From: Triatoma infestans
Taxonomy: Eukaryota; Arthropoda; Insecta; Hemiptera; Reduviidae
NCBI GenBank assembly: GCA_011037195.1
Contig: JAAEAF010006373.1
Span: 108,904 to 172,903 of the forward strand
Reading direction: 5' to 3'
DNA length: 64,000 nt
Below are positions 1 through 15,200 of this stretch, in pieces (within the stretch, counting starts at the first letter, position 1; every line of letters starts with the position of its first letter). The translations under genes and the position numbers were made by a program. Under the pieces are notes generated by a model, which saw nothing but the letters and a program-made list of their open reading frames with translations, was not told the DNA's origin and searched no databases.

Positions 1-241
1 AATCAATAACTGCTGTACCTTTCATAATATCTATTGAAACTTTTAAACGAATTGGTGATCCATCATCCATATAGTCTTCAGCAAACAATGTCGCAGTACC
101 ATATTTTTCCAAGTGTCTTTTCCCAATTGTACGAAGTAAATTATGAACACCTAATGCGGCATTATTTTGAATATGGCTCATATAAGCTTGTACGATATCT
201 AAACCATAGTAATCAATCAGTTCCTTGACTAAACTTATTCC
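1..241 (-). CDS. OPLAH: OPLAH exon 16 (cut by window edge)
   Basis: At least 241 nt; reads [20 protein letters not shown] and ends at the edge in [16 protein letters not shown], matching the expected position in the hydantoinase B domain. The exon continues to the left of base 1. Confidence 0.91.
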
Positions 242-3200
242 CTAAAAAAAGAAGGGGGGATTATTAGACGAAGAATGAATAAGAAAAATTTTTTTTTTTT
301 AATTCCTGACTAATTGTTATTAATATTTCTATCTTAATAAAAGTACCTTTACATTTGCGGCAATCTGTGCCTTTAAATCGGCAATATTATCTCTTAAATT
401 CCTCGAACCAGAAGAGCCTGGTATGGTACCTGGTTTCCGTAACTCTTCTATTAGTTCTTTTTCTCTAAATCGTCCCTCACGAACAATGAAAAAACTTAAA
501 AATGTAGCACCTTCTTCAATTAAACTTTTAGAATGAGGAGGCATTGATCCAGGAGTTATTCCTCCAATATCTGCATGATGTCCTCTACTGGCCACAAAGA
601 AAATTGGTTCCTCTTTATCCCTACGAATGAAATTAAAATTAAAAATCATTAATGTATTAATTAAATTTAATTTATAAACTAAGCTTTATACCTAAGGCTT
701 TACCATATTTAAAGATTCATTAGGCATGTTATAAATACTAGAAAAATAAATGAGGTTTATTCATACCCGGCCATTGTCTTGCAATAGTGCCACCTTAGAA
801 GTAAAGTAGTCAAATCTGAAGGTTTCCGATTTTTAAACTTTTTGTTTATTCATTTTTTATGTCAACTTGCATGAATTAGAAGTAAATCAACATTTTACTC
901 TAAACCTATGTCATCTTGTGATCGACAACTAAATTTGTTTTAATAAAGATACCAAGAGAGCACACGAGAACAAGGACAAATTCAGATTCATATCTATAAT
1001 CACAACTATGGAAGATTCTTCTCGATTATAATGATATCCAGCATTATAATGTTAAAAAATATTTACTTAATTTGAAAATCTAAAGCATGTATAATTACAT
1101 GTAAAATACTGGAGTGATCACAGTCAAGTCTGGTAAATGAGAGCCACCAGCTTTTGGATGATTTGTAAGTATAACATCACCTTCTTTCAAATTATTACCC
1201 AAAAATTTCAGCTATTAAAAATACATAGATAACAAGAATTATTCATTACAAATAAGAGATCATATAATAAAAATACACCTAAAAAAAAAATTAAACAAAA
1301 ATACACCTACTTGGAACTGAACGGCTTCCTGCATAGATCCCAAATGTACAGGTATGTGAGGGGCATTTGAAACTAAACCACCATCTGGACCAAATAAAGC
1401 ACATGAAAAATCCAATCTTTCTTTTATATTTGAGGAAATTGCCGTCCGTTCTAAAACCCTTACATAGTAGATAATTTAAAATACATTACATGATGACTTA
1501 CAATACATAACCTATAAGATTATCGACAATATACCTTCCCATTTGTTCAGCAATACTCATAAATCTGTGAGAAAAGATACTCAGTTGTATTGGCTCTAGT
1601 TCTATACCAACGCCACCAAATCTGATGTTTAGAATGTTTATAATTATATCGCCACTTGTTGTGATTGTCGCTTCACAATCAGGCTCTACAACTATTGTAC
1701 TTAAACCATCTATAATTATTGATGGTCCTTTTAACACATGACCGTTAGTTAATTTTGCTAACTTGTATATTTTCGTAGGTACAAAACCAAAGTCTCTAAA
1801 ATAAGTCTTTGTTACCTAAAAAATAAAAATAAATAAATAGTTTTGATGCAAAGATAACAATATGAAGAAATAAAGCGCCAAAATTCTACAACTATCTTTC
1901 TTTTATCTCATGAAAATAACATTGCAGATGGTTATTTCACCATTTGCACTTACAATATAGAACTGTAATCAATAAATAACCAAACTTCGCATTCCTTAAT
2001 TCCTACAATTATTACACCATCAAATGTTTTCTCTTTCAGTTGATGCTGTGTAGTAAGTAAACTAATTATACAATTTACTTATTTAAATTATAATTTTTGC
2101 TTTATCATTTCTATTTTTTTATTAATAAATAAATGGTTATTACCTCTTCTTCTACTGGATCACCCGTTGCAAGAGGAAGCTTTTGAGATTCTGTTGCTAC
2201 ATTAGTTTTCCCAACACCTCTTACCCGAAAGTTTTCAATTAAAATATCTGCACCGGCTACTGTAAATCCGAATTCTCGTTCGTATCTAGAACAGTGTATT
2301 CTCGTTCGTATCTAGTATATTCACATGGATTGTGACATTTCTATTTTATAACCTATTGAAAATAAAAGTATATTTATACTTAGAAAATACTTGTATTTTA
2401 TACTCGCTATTGTAAGTCCTGTATACAAGCTTTTGAATATAAATTCTTTGTATTATTTACAGTAATTAAATCGTAGTCTTTTATTCTAAAACTATGCCCG
2501 CTTAGCATGGTTCTTTTCATTAATCCGGGGACCTTTTATCATTTTTCTCCAGTCAGATGCTAGTCCATTACATTTATTTAGAATCTTCGACTTTCAATTT
2601 TAGTTTTAATTATATTCTATAACAGTCTGTGAAGTATGCAACAGCTTCAATTTAACCTTCAATGTCAAAGGCTCCACACAAATTTATGTACTAGACACTG
2701 GCGATGGAAAAAATGCAAATCAGGTCAGAATAAGGTAAAGAAGGATATGTGGAACACATATCTCAGGTATTTTCCAGCTTTGTCGACCCATCTAAGTCAT
2801 TGATCGTTAGCCTTATTTAGTCGTTCTTCCCTACCACTGCTCGCAATAAGCCATATGGAATCAACTCTGTCTAAAACAATATTCAAAAGAAATGATGCTC
2901 GGACGTGACGCATTCACATAGTGAACCTTTGGCATTTAGAGTTGTACAAGAAGATAAACAAACCGAGGAATTTATGGTTGAAGAAGTTTTGAAAAAACGA
3001 CTAAATCCGTCGGCCGACTCTTGCTGATATCAACAAATTCTACAGCAACTGAGCCAGGAGATATGGGAATAGATGGCTGGAAAATAATCTGACGACTGCC
3101 TTTGCTCATCAGGATATAATAATCACCATTATCTTCCGTGACTAGCTTAGACTGGAAAGTGTTTACAAAAATTAAAAATTCATTAAAGTACCTCGATATT

Positions 3201-6200
3201 TCTTCACGGTATAATAAAGAGTGTGCAAAAAAAAGTAAAAAATCATTGCAGTTAAAAACAAATTGTCTTAACCCCTTTATAATTTTATGAATAGATTAAA
3301 AATTTGTCAACAAGTCTGCAAATAAGTTGCTTTTACTGAAGTATACTTCAAAGTTTGGCCTCAAATATAGGGCTGTTAAATTTTGCTCAGAGGACTGAAT
3401 ACAGTACAATGATTAAGTGATCATTTTGGGCCCTCTAAAGACGCCACAGTAGCTGAATGATTAGAGGTGTCAACCTGTTGAGGTAGATTCAAGAAGTTCA
3501 AACTGATTGAGGTATTGATTCGATCCCACGGTCTTGGCCTAGGATTTTAGTTGGTGTATTATATGAGTAACTTATAGCAATGTATGTTTGCTAACGTCTC
3601 CATCCACAACATATGATCCGCATGAGACTTTACTTTTTCACCGAAGTAAGTATACCTTTTAAGGAAAACTTTTTCAAAGTCTTCAAAATTAATTTTTTGC
3701 TCTTGTGGTTCAACCGTTTCTGAAGGAGAACACATGAGGGTTCCATCAGTCCCTCTGTAACGTAAATTCAAATATGGATAGCAAATAATATTTTGTGGAA
3801 GAAATCCTTGTGCCTTTAATTTCTCCCTACATTTTCCTGTTAATATTTTCAACTTGTCTAAAACAACTTCTGCAACTTCTAAAACAAAAATTAAATGATC
3901 GGATTAAGACAACTTTAATTTAATATTTTCCTAGTGATTCAGACTGAGAATAACAGTTATTGACAGCAAAGAATGAAATTGTTAAAATCCTTTCCAGACA
4001 TAAGTTTAGAACAGTAAAAACATACGTTTGCTATATACTAATGAACTTGGCTCTTGTTCTTCGTGAACAACATCAGCACATGCTATACCATAGGCTGAGA
4101 GAATTCCAGCATATTTATGGATAACAATTTTAGTTATTCCCAATTCACGTGCAACTGCACAAGCGTGCTGTCCTCCAGCGCCTCCAAAACATGCAAGTAC
4201 GTGTTCCCTGGTATCCAATCCTTTACCCTAAAATAATATATTCTAAAAACTTTTGATTTTAATAATATACAAAATAATACGTAGTCATTATTTTACAATA
4301 ACCTGGGTAATAGATCTAATCGGGCGGCACATACTTTCATTAGCAACATCAATAAAACCCATTGCAATCTCTTCGATTGTCTTAGTTTCTTCGATATTTT
4401 GTTCAGTCAAAAAACTGTTTATCTGCAATATGTCTCTTACATATTTACAATATAAACAATATTTTCGAAGAAAAAAATTAATTAAAAAAAAAATTACCTC
4501 GTTTTGCAGCTGACGAAATGCTTTTTTGGTTGCTTCTTTGTCCAATGGTTCATTCTCTTCTGGACCAAATATTTTTGGGAAATACTCTGGTAGGATCCTA
4601 CCCAACATTAGATTGGCATCTGTAATTGCAAGATAGCCACCTTTCCTGTAACAAATTGGACCAGGATGTGCCCCAGCACTTTCAGGACCAACGACAAATA
4701 ATCCAGAACGAAAAAATAATCGGGATCCTCCTCCAGCGGCAACTGTATTGATGTCTAACTAAAATTCAAAAAATTCATTATATTTGCTTAATTTAATTTA
4801 CACAGATTAATTTAAAAATAAATAAACTTTAAATAAAACTAGAAGAGAAAGTAAAAACAATACATGTTACGGCAGAGAAGATTAGAGAGAATTTGGTCAC
4901 ATTTAGTTCATAGCTGGCATTAAATCAACTTTGAAAAGGTTACATTCAAGTACTTTTCACAGTGGTTACTAAAATGATAAATGCCTTCTCCTTGACGAAA
5001 TAGTCCTATTAGCCTCAAGCCTGGTCTGGCGGCAATTTTTTTTTTTTTGTGGAATTTCTAATGCCGTATTTCTAACTATTGTCTACTCCTAACTGTTTCC
5101 CAACTTTACTATTCCAATAGTAGCATAGGTGAGAACCATTAGTCAAGAACATTATCTATAAATCATCCGAAGAGCAATTTTATGAATTCACCTGAGGAGC
5201 TTGGATGGTAATGCCAGCTGTTGTAGATTCAAAAACATGCTCATATTGTTTAAAAAATCTACTGACATCTGTTGATGTACCACCCATATCAAATCCTATA
5301 ACGGGCGTTTCTGTAGGAGACGTGATAGAGAAACCTACAAGCCCACCAGCCGGTCCTGATAAAATGGCTCTAGAACCAATAAACCTACGAAATTCAAGGA
5401 AAATGAAAAACAGTTTAAAGATGAGTAACAGTAAGGTTAGTAAAAATATTAATAAACTTGAGACAAAAAATGGTTAAGCAGGCCATTTTTTTTTAAGTTA
5501 TTTTTTCTCTTTTGAGAGGCTTTCACAAGCAGTATGTAATTTTCAGTAATATACTGAAAATAATGAATGGGATCTTCTTATGTATTACTTACTGGTCCAT
5601 TGGAGTTAAGCCACCATCACTCTGCATAAACAGAACATTCACCCCTTTCAACTCGTTTGTAAAGCCAGAAGAAAAGCGCTGGAAAATTGAATAAAAATGA
5701 GAAAATTCAAAAACAAGTCATGAAAAATTCGAAACAGCTGGGAATTACTTATTTAAAAGAAAAGACATGCATGCTATAGGATAGAACACAGTTTTTAGAG
5801 GTCTAGAGATCTGGATCAGTTAAAAGACTGAATGGTCTTTACCATACCTTAACATAATTTCTAATGTGAGGAGTTAGGTATGCATCAGCACAAACTGTAT
5901 ATCCACGATTAACTATTTTCACCATGGGCATTACTTGATGGGATAGAGATATATTGACAAAACCAAGTGATTGAGCAAGCTTTCCAATATATAATTCGTG
6001 TTCATGAAACCTTAAAAAAAATAATAATAATAAATTAAACAGTTGATGTCATATGACAGTGCATCTTGCGTATACTACCTCCCCCCCCCCCCCCAAAGTT
6101 CATATCTTCTTATTATGAGAAAACGTTCGCATTTTTTTTGTGAAAAAATGTTCGTTCGGTTTTTAATCTAAGAAAAACGCATTCAATAATTGTTAGGAAA

Positions 6201-9200
6201 AACAAAATTACTAACATATATGAATGCATCAATACCACTGCTATGCTCTTAATTCCTTTAGCTAACAATTTTTCCAACTGTCCTTTTAAACCAAATTCAT
6301 CAACTTGTTTCACACAATAAAGTTCATCTCCAGTTATTCCCGTACAAGTTGCCCACTTTTCCACTTCGTCTGAAAAAACACTTTCTAGTTCACATTTATC
6401 TTTGAATCTTGGTATAATTCGGCAATCAACTTCTATAATTTCTTCATAGAGTACATCAGGAGTCTCGACTGCCTAAAATTGTGTTAAGAAAAAATTTAAG
6501 TACCAACCTTACAAAAAAAAAAAAGGATTAAATGGTTAATAAATAATGAAGATAATTTGGGTCATAATAAACACAGAGATCCCTCATTTTTCTAAAAATA
6601 AAAATATGTACGTACGTATGTATGTATGTATGTATGTATGTATGTATGTATGTATGCATTATGCATGTATGAAGTATGCATTTAGCATGTAGGCATGTAT
6701 GCATGTATGCATGTATGCATGTATGCATGTATGCATGTGCATGATGCATGTAGCATGTAGCATGTAGGCATGTATGCATGGTATGCATGTATGCATGTAT
6801 GTATGATATGTAGTAGTATGTAGTCGTATGTATGGTAGTAGTATATGTATGTATGTATGGATTGTATGTATGTATGTATGTAGTTGGTATGTAGTATGTA
6901 TGTTATGATGTACTATGCTATGCAGCATGGATGCTGTATGCAGGTATGATGTATGCATGTATGCCTGTATGCATGTATGCATGTATCATGTTGATGTATG
7001 CATGATGTGTATTCATGTAGCGCATGTTGCATGTATGATGTATGCATGTATGCAATATGTATGCATGTATGCATGTAGTGCATGTTGCTGTATGCAGGTT
7101 ATGCCTGTATGCATGTCGGAATGATGTATGTATGTATGTAATGTATGTATGTATGTATTGAATGTATGTATGTATTGTATGTATGTATGTATTGTATGTA
7201 TGTATGTATATGTATGTATGTATTGTATGTATGTATGTATTGTATGTATGTATGTATTGTATGTATGTATGTATGTATGTATGTATGTATGTATGTATGT
7301 ATGTGTTGTATGTATGTATGTATGTATGTATGTATGTATGTATGTATGTATGTATGTATGTATGTATGTATGTATGTATTGTATGTATGTATGTATTGTA
7401 TGTATGTATGTATTGTATGTATGTATGTATTGTATGTATGTATGTATTGTATGTATGTATGTATTGTATGTATGTATGTATTGTATGTATGTATGTATTG
7501 TATGTATGTATGTATGTATGTATGTATGTATGTATGTATGTATGTATGTATGTATGTATTGTATGTATGTATTGTATGTATGTATGTATGTATGTATGTA
7601 TGTATGTATGTATGTATGTATGTATGTATGTATGTATGTATGTATGTATGTATGTATGTATGTATGTATGTATGTATGTATGTATGTATGTATGTATGTA
7701 TGACCTAATAATATATGTACCAAAAAATATCAACGGGAGCAGAGGATTTTATAATGCAAAACTACTTTCACTGCCGATATTATGTGAAGACGAAGAAAAT
7801 GTAATAAAATATAAAAAATATATTTCTTATATCAATGCTTGTAGAAGTAGAAAGCTAATGGCGGAAGTGATAAATGGTATGTTCCGGACTTTTTTTCTGA
7901 GCCTCTTCAACGTCTTCATTCTTTCTGTAGTATTTCCTTATTCTATTTGCCTAAAACATGGCTGTCTGTATCTCCAATGCTTAACATAATATTTTACTGC
8001 ATTTCGACGATTTTTATAATAATCGACACGAGATTTACGTTTTAATTTTAAAAGCTGAATTTGAGATGTCATCTTTACTTACAATTTCTACAACGGAACA
8101 TTAATTATTATTAGTTTTGTAGAGGAAAGTACGCTAATTGCCCTTTTAAATGAACCAAAACTCGTTAGCCAAGTATATCAAAAACCAAGGAACGTAGAAC
8201 CAAGAAATTTACTCATCATCAGCATTTATTACAGACAAAGCACTTATAGTCAAATCCGCCTTATTGAATGTATGATGTTATCTCCCATCAAAAGTGTCAT
8301 ATATTTCAAGCGGCAAGACTTACTTACTATATAATGTATATAACATTACTATAAATTATACATGTTCAAATTGCAAACGTTACAAAATATTTCAATTTTT
8401 CGTATCCAAATCGCTAATTGGACAAATCACTTTAGATAGCGATGAAAGATAAGTTCTACTTAAAAATCAATACTGGTCAAAATGAATATATAGGGCGGTT
8501 AAAGAAAAGTGCTGCTGAAGATTAAATTAATTAAATAAAAAAATTCTTAAAACTAGTTATAATTAATTGCCATATGAAGGCATCAGAGAAGAGAAATCTG
8601 CATACTATAAAATATTACAAACATAGAGAAGTTTTAAAAAATAGTTTTTTAAATCTTAAGTCCATACGGTAAACTCAAAAAATAAATTGCTATTCATCAA
8701 CTGTTCTTTTTGATCCAAAAGCTCAAGCGCTTCTTGTAATACCAGGAAAACGCTGGATCAATCCTTGAGACTAACGAAAAACTTCCGTTGTTTCTGCACG
8801 GAGCTTGCAGCGTCAGGATTTTTTTTTTTGCTTATTACTCTCAAGGAGTCATTAGATGGAGTCAAGTTTCACAACAACGGAGACAAGTTTAATGTATTAG
8901 TTATCAACTGAAAAAATAATTGGATAATTACTTTGAACAAAGGAAATAACTTGGATTACATTGTAAAATAGTGACGGAGATGACGGGAAAATAAGGAAGA
9001 AACAAAAAAAAATTCTCATTTTATGGGTAATAATAATAATAATAATAATAATGAAATACAAACATCCCTTTCGGGACCAGGCACCAGGGTGACCCAGGTG
9101 AACTTACACCATGCTAAAGAGGCATCTGCCACCATAGCAAGGTAGTTCACCGAACGGCTACTAGGACTGGCGCTGATTAAGAACCCTGGACAGTCGGGGG

Positions 9201-12200
9201 ACCGATCTGCGGGCTGTCAGGTAAGAATGGCAAGGTAATCTGGGATGCAAAAAGTGATAAACCTAGGGCCTGCATCCTGATCAGGAATAATATTAATTAT
9301 ACTTGACGTAGAATTTACGACGCGGGACTTAGTTAGTACCTATCCTGGCCCACTTAAGATATGGAGGCAATCACCGCGCCGCTGTAGTTGCATCCAGCTT
9401 CTTCGCCGGGGACAGGGCTGATGTACCGCCAGTGGAGGTGCAGGAGTTGGTGGCGTACTGTCGAGAGCGGAAGCTGCCACTCCTCATTGGATGTGATGCC
9501 AACCCACCTTTGTGACTAGAGTTAGGAGGGAATTTCTTGATCTCACGATAGGTAGTCAGAGGATCGGGCAATTCGTTCGGAACTGGAAGGTTTCGAACGG
9601 GCCCTCCCATTCAGGCCATAGGATCATTATTTTTTATCTAGAGAGGGTCAGTAAGGGGAGACTGATTGGAGGAACCCCAGACGAACAAATTGGGACGAAT
9701 TTAAAACCAATTTAGGTTAAAACCAATTGTACTTTCAGCTGTATTGGCGCTGGAAAGGCGCCACAGTGTCGGCTGGCGTTGGAGCATTATTTGGAAGAGG
9801 TTAATGGGGCAATCATAGGCGCCTTTGAGGATAGCTGCCCCACTAGCAGATTACATTGGAGTAGGGATGCCCCTTGGTGGAGCAAAGAGCTGGCAGGGCT
9901 GAGATCTCAGGAGCGGAAGATCTATAATAGGGCTAAGCGCACGGGAGACTGGCAAAGCGACACCTTGGGGCTGACTACCTACAACAAAGGAGTAGCTTCA
10001 GAAAATTCTGTGGGGACATTGGCTCCCTGCTTGCAGCGGCCACATTGCATAAAGCAATGGTTAAGCATGGCATGGGAGCTCATATGTCCCTCAGGAAACC
10101 TGATGCCAGTTATACATGGATGGAGAGCAGGGGGCCCATCTCTTGCTAAATACCCACTTCCTGGGGAGTTTACCGTAGGAAGATGTAATGGAAGTAGCGG
10201 AACCGGTTAGGCCTGGCAGGACAGATTGGGAGATTGCTAAAACCATCTGCACGCCTTCAAAGCTAGAATGGGCACTCAGCTCCTTTCTGCCCTACAAGTC
10301 GCCAGGAGTGGATGGGGTCTTTCCTGCCCTTCTGCAGAGGGGCATGGCGGAGATCCTCCCACACTTGGTTCGGGTAACTCGAAGTAGTCTGCCATTCGGG
10401 AATATACCGAGGCATGGAGGAGGGCGAGGGTGGTGTTCATCCTGAAAACCGGGAATAGGGACTCCACCCTACCTAAATCCTTCAGCCCTATTTGCCTTAC
10501 GTCTTTTCTTCTTAAGGCAGTGGAAAAGGCCGTGGATAATTATATCAGAACAGAGATCCTGGAGAGAGTGCCTTTGCACCCGCGACAGCATGCATACCGA
10601 GCGGGAAGATCAACGGACACCGCTTTGTATGAGCTGACGAATGCGATCCAGGATTCTCTAGATGTTAAGGAATCGGCTATTTGCGTCTTTCTTGACATAG
10701 GCGCCTTTGACAACACCTCCCATGAGCCCCTGATTAAACGGGGAGTGGACGGCACCATGGCGAGGAGGATGAATGAGATGTTGTCCACTCCAACAGTGGA
10801 GACAACGGTGGAACAACGAACCATCAGAGTCAGTACGACTAGAGGCTGCCCCCAAGGGGGGGGGGTTGTACCCCTCATATGAGACTAGTAGTAGACGAAC
10901 TCCTCTACAAATTGACAGCTCTCGACATCTCCTGTCTGGGTAATGCCGACGATATTATCATAATTGCTAGAGGTAAGTTCGAAGAAACCCTATGCGAAAT
11001 ATTACAAAGGGGTTTAGATATCACCAATAGATGGTGCTTTTCTGTGGGGTTGGGAATTAACCCAATGAAAACCACAGTAGTCCCTTTTGCAAGGCGAAGG
11101 ACTCTTCCACATCTGAAAAGCATCCGGTTAGCTGGAGTCGACTTAGAGTGGAAGAAGGAGGTTAAATATCTTGAAGTAACTCTTGATAGAAGCTCCAATG
11201 GAATAGGCATGTTGAATTAACTGCCAGTAGCTACTCGCGCTCTCATGGTGTGTAGGGTGACGGGCAAGTCCTGGGAATGCCCTCCTCGCATCCTTATCTG
11301 GATGTACACCATGATGTGAGACTTATGATCACCTACGGCGCAGTAGCGTGGTATAGCAGAACAAAGTTCGACAAGATCAAGAAGACTCGACAAGGTACAG
11401 CGCCTTCGAGCCTATGCACGACGGGAACAATGAGGACATGTCCCACGGCCGGGATTGAGGTCATTTCCAAGCTCACACCGCCCCACCTAGTGGTGGAAAG
11501 GGTGGCGAAGGGAGCCCTCTTCAGAATCTCTAGAGAAGGCGTGGGGGGGATATGGGCTAAGCTCTAGGGAGCGGACGTTTCCTTCTGTCGGCTCCCTCCC
11601 CTGAAACCTTCCTAGAGATAGTACGACTAAGAAATATAGTTTTGTTAGGAATTTTTCTACAAAGCTAAGTACGAAAAGGAAGTGGAGTGAAGGATACGCC
11701 CTGGCTAGTATTAGCAAGCATGCCACTAAGTGGTACACAGATGGGTCTAAGACCCTCGAAGGAACCGGGGCGGGAGTGTTTGGGCCTAGAAATAAACACT
11801 CGGAACCCATGGGGAGGTTTCCTTAGCATCTTCCAGGCGGAAATTCACGCTATTGGAAGGTGCGTTCAGATGAACCTTGACAGAGGATATTGGAATCAGG
11901 AGATAGTTATCCTATGCGATAGTCAGGCGGCCATTAAAGCACTGAGTTCTCATGTTATCAGTTCTAAAATGGTATGGGAATGCCTAGGTAAGCTTAATGC
12001 CCTAGGCAAAAGAAATAAAGTTTACCCTATATTGGGTGCTGGGACATGTCGACGTGGAAGTAATGAGGTAGCCAACACCCTGGCAAAGGAAGGCACTGTA
12101 TTTCCTCTCATTGGGCCGGAGCCCTTTTGTGGAGTCAGTGACCAAGTACTCTTAGAAGAAATCACCACAACAAACATTCTTACGCTTTTAGATTAATAAG

Positions 12201-15200
12201 TTTATTGACGAAAAGCAACTAATGCTTTATATTTTTGCTCTGACACTACAAAAAAAAAGTCTAGTCTTTGAATGTATATAATTAAGAGAAATATTGTTCA
12301 AAGTATATTTGCTCTCCGCATCCGTCCACAAAACCTGATCGGCAGTTCGACGTAAATCCTATATATATATATAATTTACATAATATATAATTTATATTAT
12401 ATATATATATATATGGCGCAATAGCCCATGAAAGGGCCAAGGCTTGCCAGAGGCGATTTGAATAGGGGGCGTATGGTAAGCACGCCGCAGTTCCCACGCC
12501 GTTTAGTTGTGGCCTTCGCTAACTAGGGCTAACTGGACTAACTGTAGCTTCCCACTTTTTATCACGATGCTGGATCAACACCGACTTTGCCCTCACGGGA
12601 ATCGAATCCTGAGTTCTCGCACGAAAAGCACCTTGTAAAATATGCGTCTATATATATATATACATGTATGTGGGGATAAAAGTATTATTTTTTATAAATT
12701 TAAAGCGCGCCAACGTCTATCGTCTTTGGGCCTAAAGCAGTGCACTGCCGGCCTCCGCACTGTATTTTCTCCTTACACTGTCCATCACCGGACAGTGAGC
12801 TGAAGAGGCTACTGGGAAGAGAAAATCTAAGGGCAGCGCTATGGGACTCGAACCCAGAAACTCCGAGTTGCTATTCCAGCGCACTCCCGCCGAGCTAATC
12901 CCCTTCGTAGAGTAAAAGTAATGCCTTATTTTGGAATTTTTTTTTTGTATGGGTTGGGAAATCATCGATTAGGTAATGTAGCATGTGGGCAGAGAGCAAA
13001 CACAGTTTACAAGTATTCCCCAAATGCAATAACTATCCATTCTTCTACCCTAGCGCCTATATTGTATTCGTCAGTACATATAAGATAAAAATATAAAATT
13101 TGTTTAATCATTTTTTATACTTACTAAATCAAATATCTTTGGGCGAGCCTGGTTACCAATATAAAGCAGATCTTTAAAACCTTTATTAATTATAAGGGCC
13201 ATTCTTTCACCTTTACGTTCCAGCAAAGCATTAGTAGCAATTGTGGTGCCCATTCTTATCCATTCTATCTTAGAACCATCAATCTTTTCAGTTTTATGCA
13301 ATTTCATTCCTGTTTCCTACAAACAACACGTTTTATGCAGAGTAATAATAAGTTATTGGCATATTTTATCAAATGTAATTCCAAAATAATTTTTGTTTCT
13401 TTGTCATTTAAATATAAAAACACAATTGTTGTGGTGGTTGGTTCCGCAGAGCTGGAAAGCATCAGAGATATTTTCCGTGGTAGCCTGCTTCATTTTGTGG
13501 CCATTGACCGGTTTCGGGATGTGTGACAGTGTGACAACACAGACTTGCATAGAGCAGTGGAAAAATTGAGGATTAAAATGAAAATTTACGGTTCTGAATT
13601 GTGAAAATAAAACTCATACAGGAGAAGAAAAATAGAAACCCCCAATTATTTAATCTATGCTTAAAAAACAATAAAGCCACAAATAGTAAAGTAAAACAAA
13701 CAAAAACAAAAAAATCTTTGAATAAATAAATGAGGTACATGCTAGAGAAAAATGAACTATATTAACTCAGTAATAGTTAATTACCAATATCAAAGTTTCT
13801 AATTAAAAATATTTAATTATGATTATCCAAATGATTAGCGATAGGAAGAGAAGATAGAAGAAATACAAAATGATGGAGAAGGTAATATTGCAATACTAAC
13901 AGGTAGTAATTATTTATTAATCAGTGCTATTTGTTGTTGGAAAGAAAGGGGTAAGGAACTTGGAATAAAATTATTAATACGTGGTAAATATATTACTGAA
14001 TTAGTGAATGAAATAACATAATATATTATGCTGTATAACTTAAAATGCCTCCTAATAGGTATTTTCTTCTTAAAGCTTTTACAGTATAATTATAGATATT
14101 ATAAAGTTTATCAATTGTTTCTATCTTAAGAAGGCCAATTAAACCGCCACCATTCTTCAAAAATTGATCTAAATGAGTTATTCTAAAGGGCTCAAACAGG
14201 GGGCACATAATAAAAAAAGATACAGATCGTCCTGTAAGTTTAGATTGCAGAAGCCACAAATTTCATCTGCGTTCCATTTATATTTAGTTTTATCAAAATA
14301 AAACGATATGTATTTCCAATGCATTAATCTGATCCTACTAAAAAGCCGCTTTATTTTAACTGGAACGTTAAAATAAAAGTATTCCTCTGCACCCAGAACG
14401 TTTTCAAAGAGAAATACATAGGATTATAGCTTGAATTCCTTGTTCTCTCCCAGTCCTCATAGAATAATTTGTTTTCATATGTTTGCAACACATTTTTAAT
14501 ATTGTTCTCTATAATGCAGGGATCTCGGTTTAACCAAAGCCATTCATGATTAGCGTATATAAATAATTGTTTTAATTGTGACACCCAGTTATAAACCTGA
14601 TCATTAAATTTTTCTTCTAATTCCAGCTGTCGTTCAAAACAAATTCTAGGTAGCCTATTTGCAGGCATTTTTAAATTAACCATTGCAAGGTTAATTTTAA
14701 TACCATATTACTAATTTTGTTTTTGCCTAGTTCGCATCTTATAAAATAATTTGGGGTATTAGCTAGCCAATGAAGCAAATATTTGAAATATTTTGTGAGA
14801 ACAGTTTCTATCTGTTCCAGATGGCGGAGTGACCATACTTCCGCACCATAAAGAAGAACTGATCTCACCAAACTATCAAATAATTTATTTACCACATCCC
14901 AGGAAGTAGATTTAGATTTAGCTAATATACCTAAAACTTAAGTAATAGCCGCAGTTGATTTATTTATCATTTCCACGCTTGTTTTGTAGAATATACCTGT
15001 ATTTGATAATAATATTCCCAGATAATTAAAACGGTTAAGTATGTTTAATTTTTGGTTATTACAGAAAAATTGTATCTTTTGGCTACGCCTTCCACCTTTA
15101 TTAAAATCATTATTTTAGTTTTATGAACATTCACCTCCAATTAGTTTATAATAGTATATTTGTACAAGCGTTAAGCTTTTTTTGTAATTCTATTGGAGTA

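Noticed and set aside
3559..3655. Extension of OPLAH exon 10 to a stop near 3559
   Set aside because: The tail does not match the family, while splicing at 3655 to the exon at 2285 restores [11 protein letters not shown] in phase.
4253..5694. Plus-strand open frames overlapping OPLAH exons
   Set aside because: They are shadows of the minus-strand exons and introns; the minus strand carries the conserved protein in consistent phase.
6915..7989. Long open frames with Met-Tyr-Val-Cys or Tyr-Ile-His-Thr repeats on both strands
   Set aside because: They are the translation of a TATG tetranucleotide array, which has no stop in several frames. There is no codon bias, conserved domain or splice context.
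13500..13535. Hammerhead ribozyme at the 13.5 kb copy
   Set aside because: Only CCCGAAACCGGTC remains; the CUGANGA half and stem II are missing, so no core can form.
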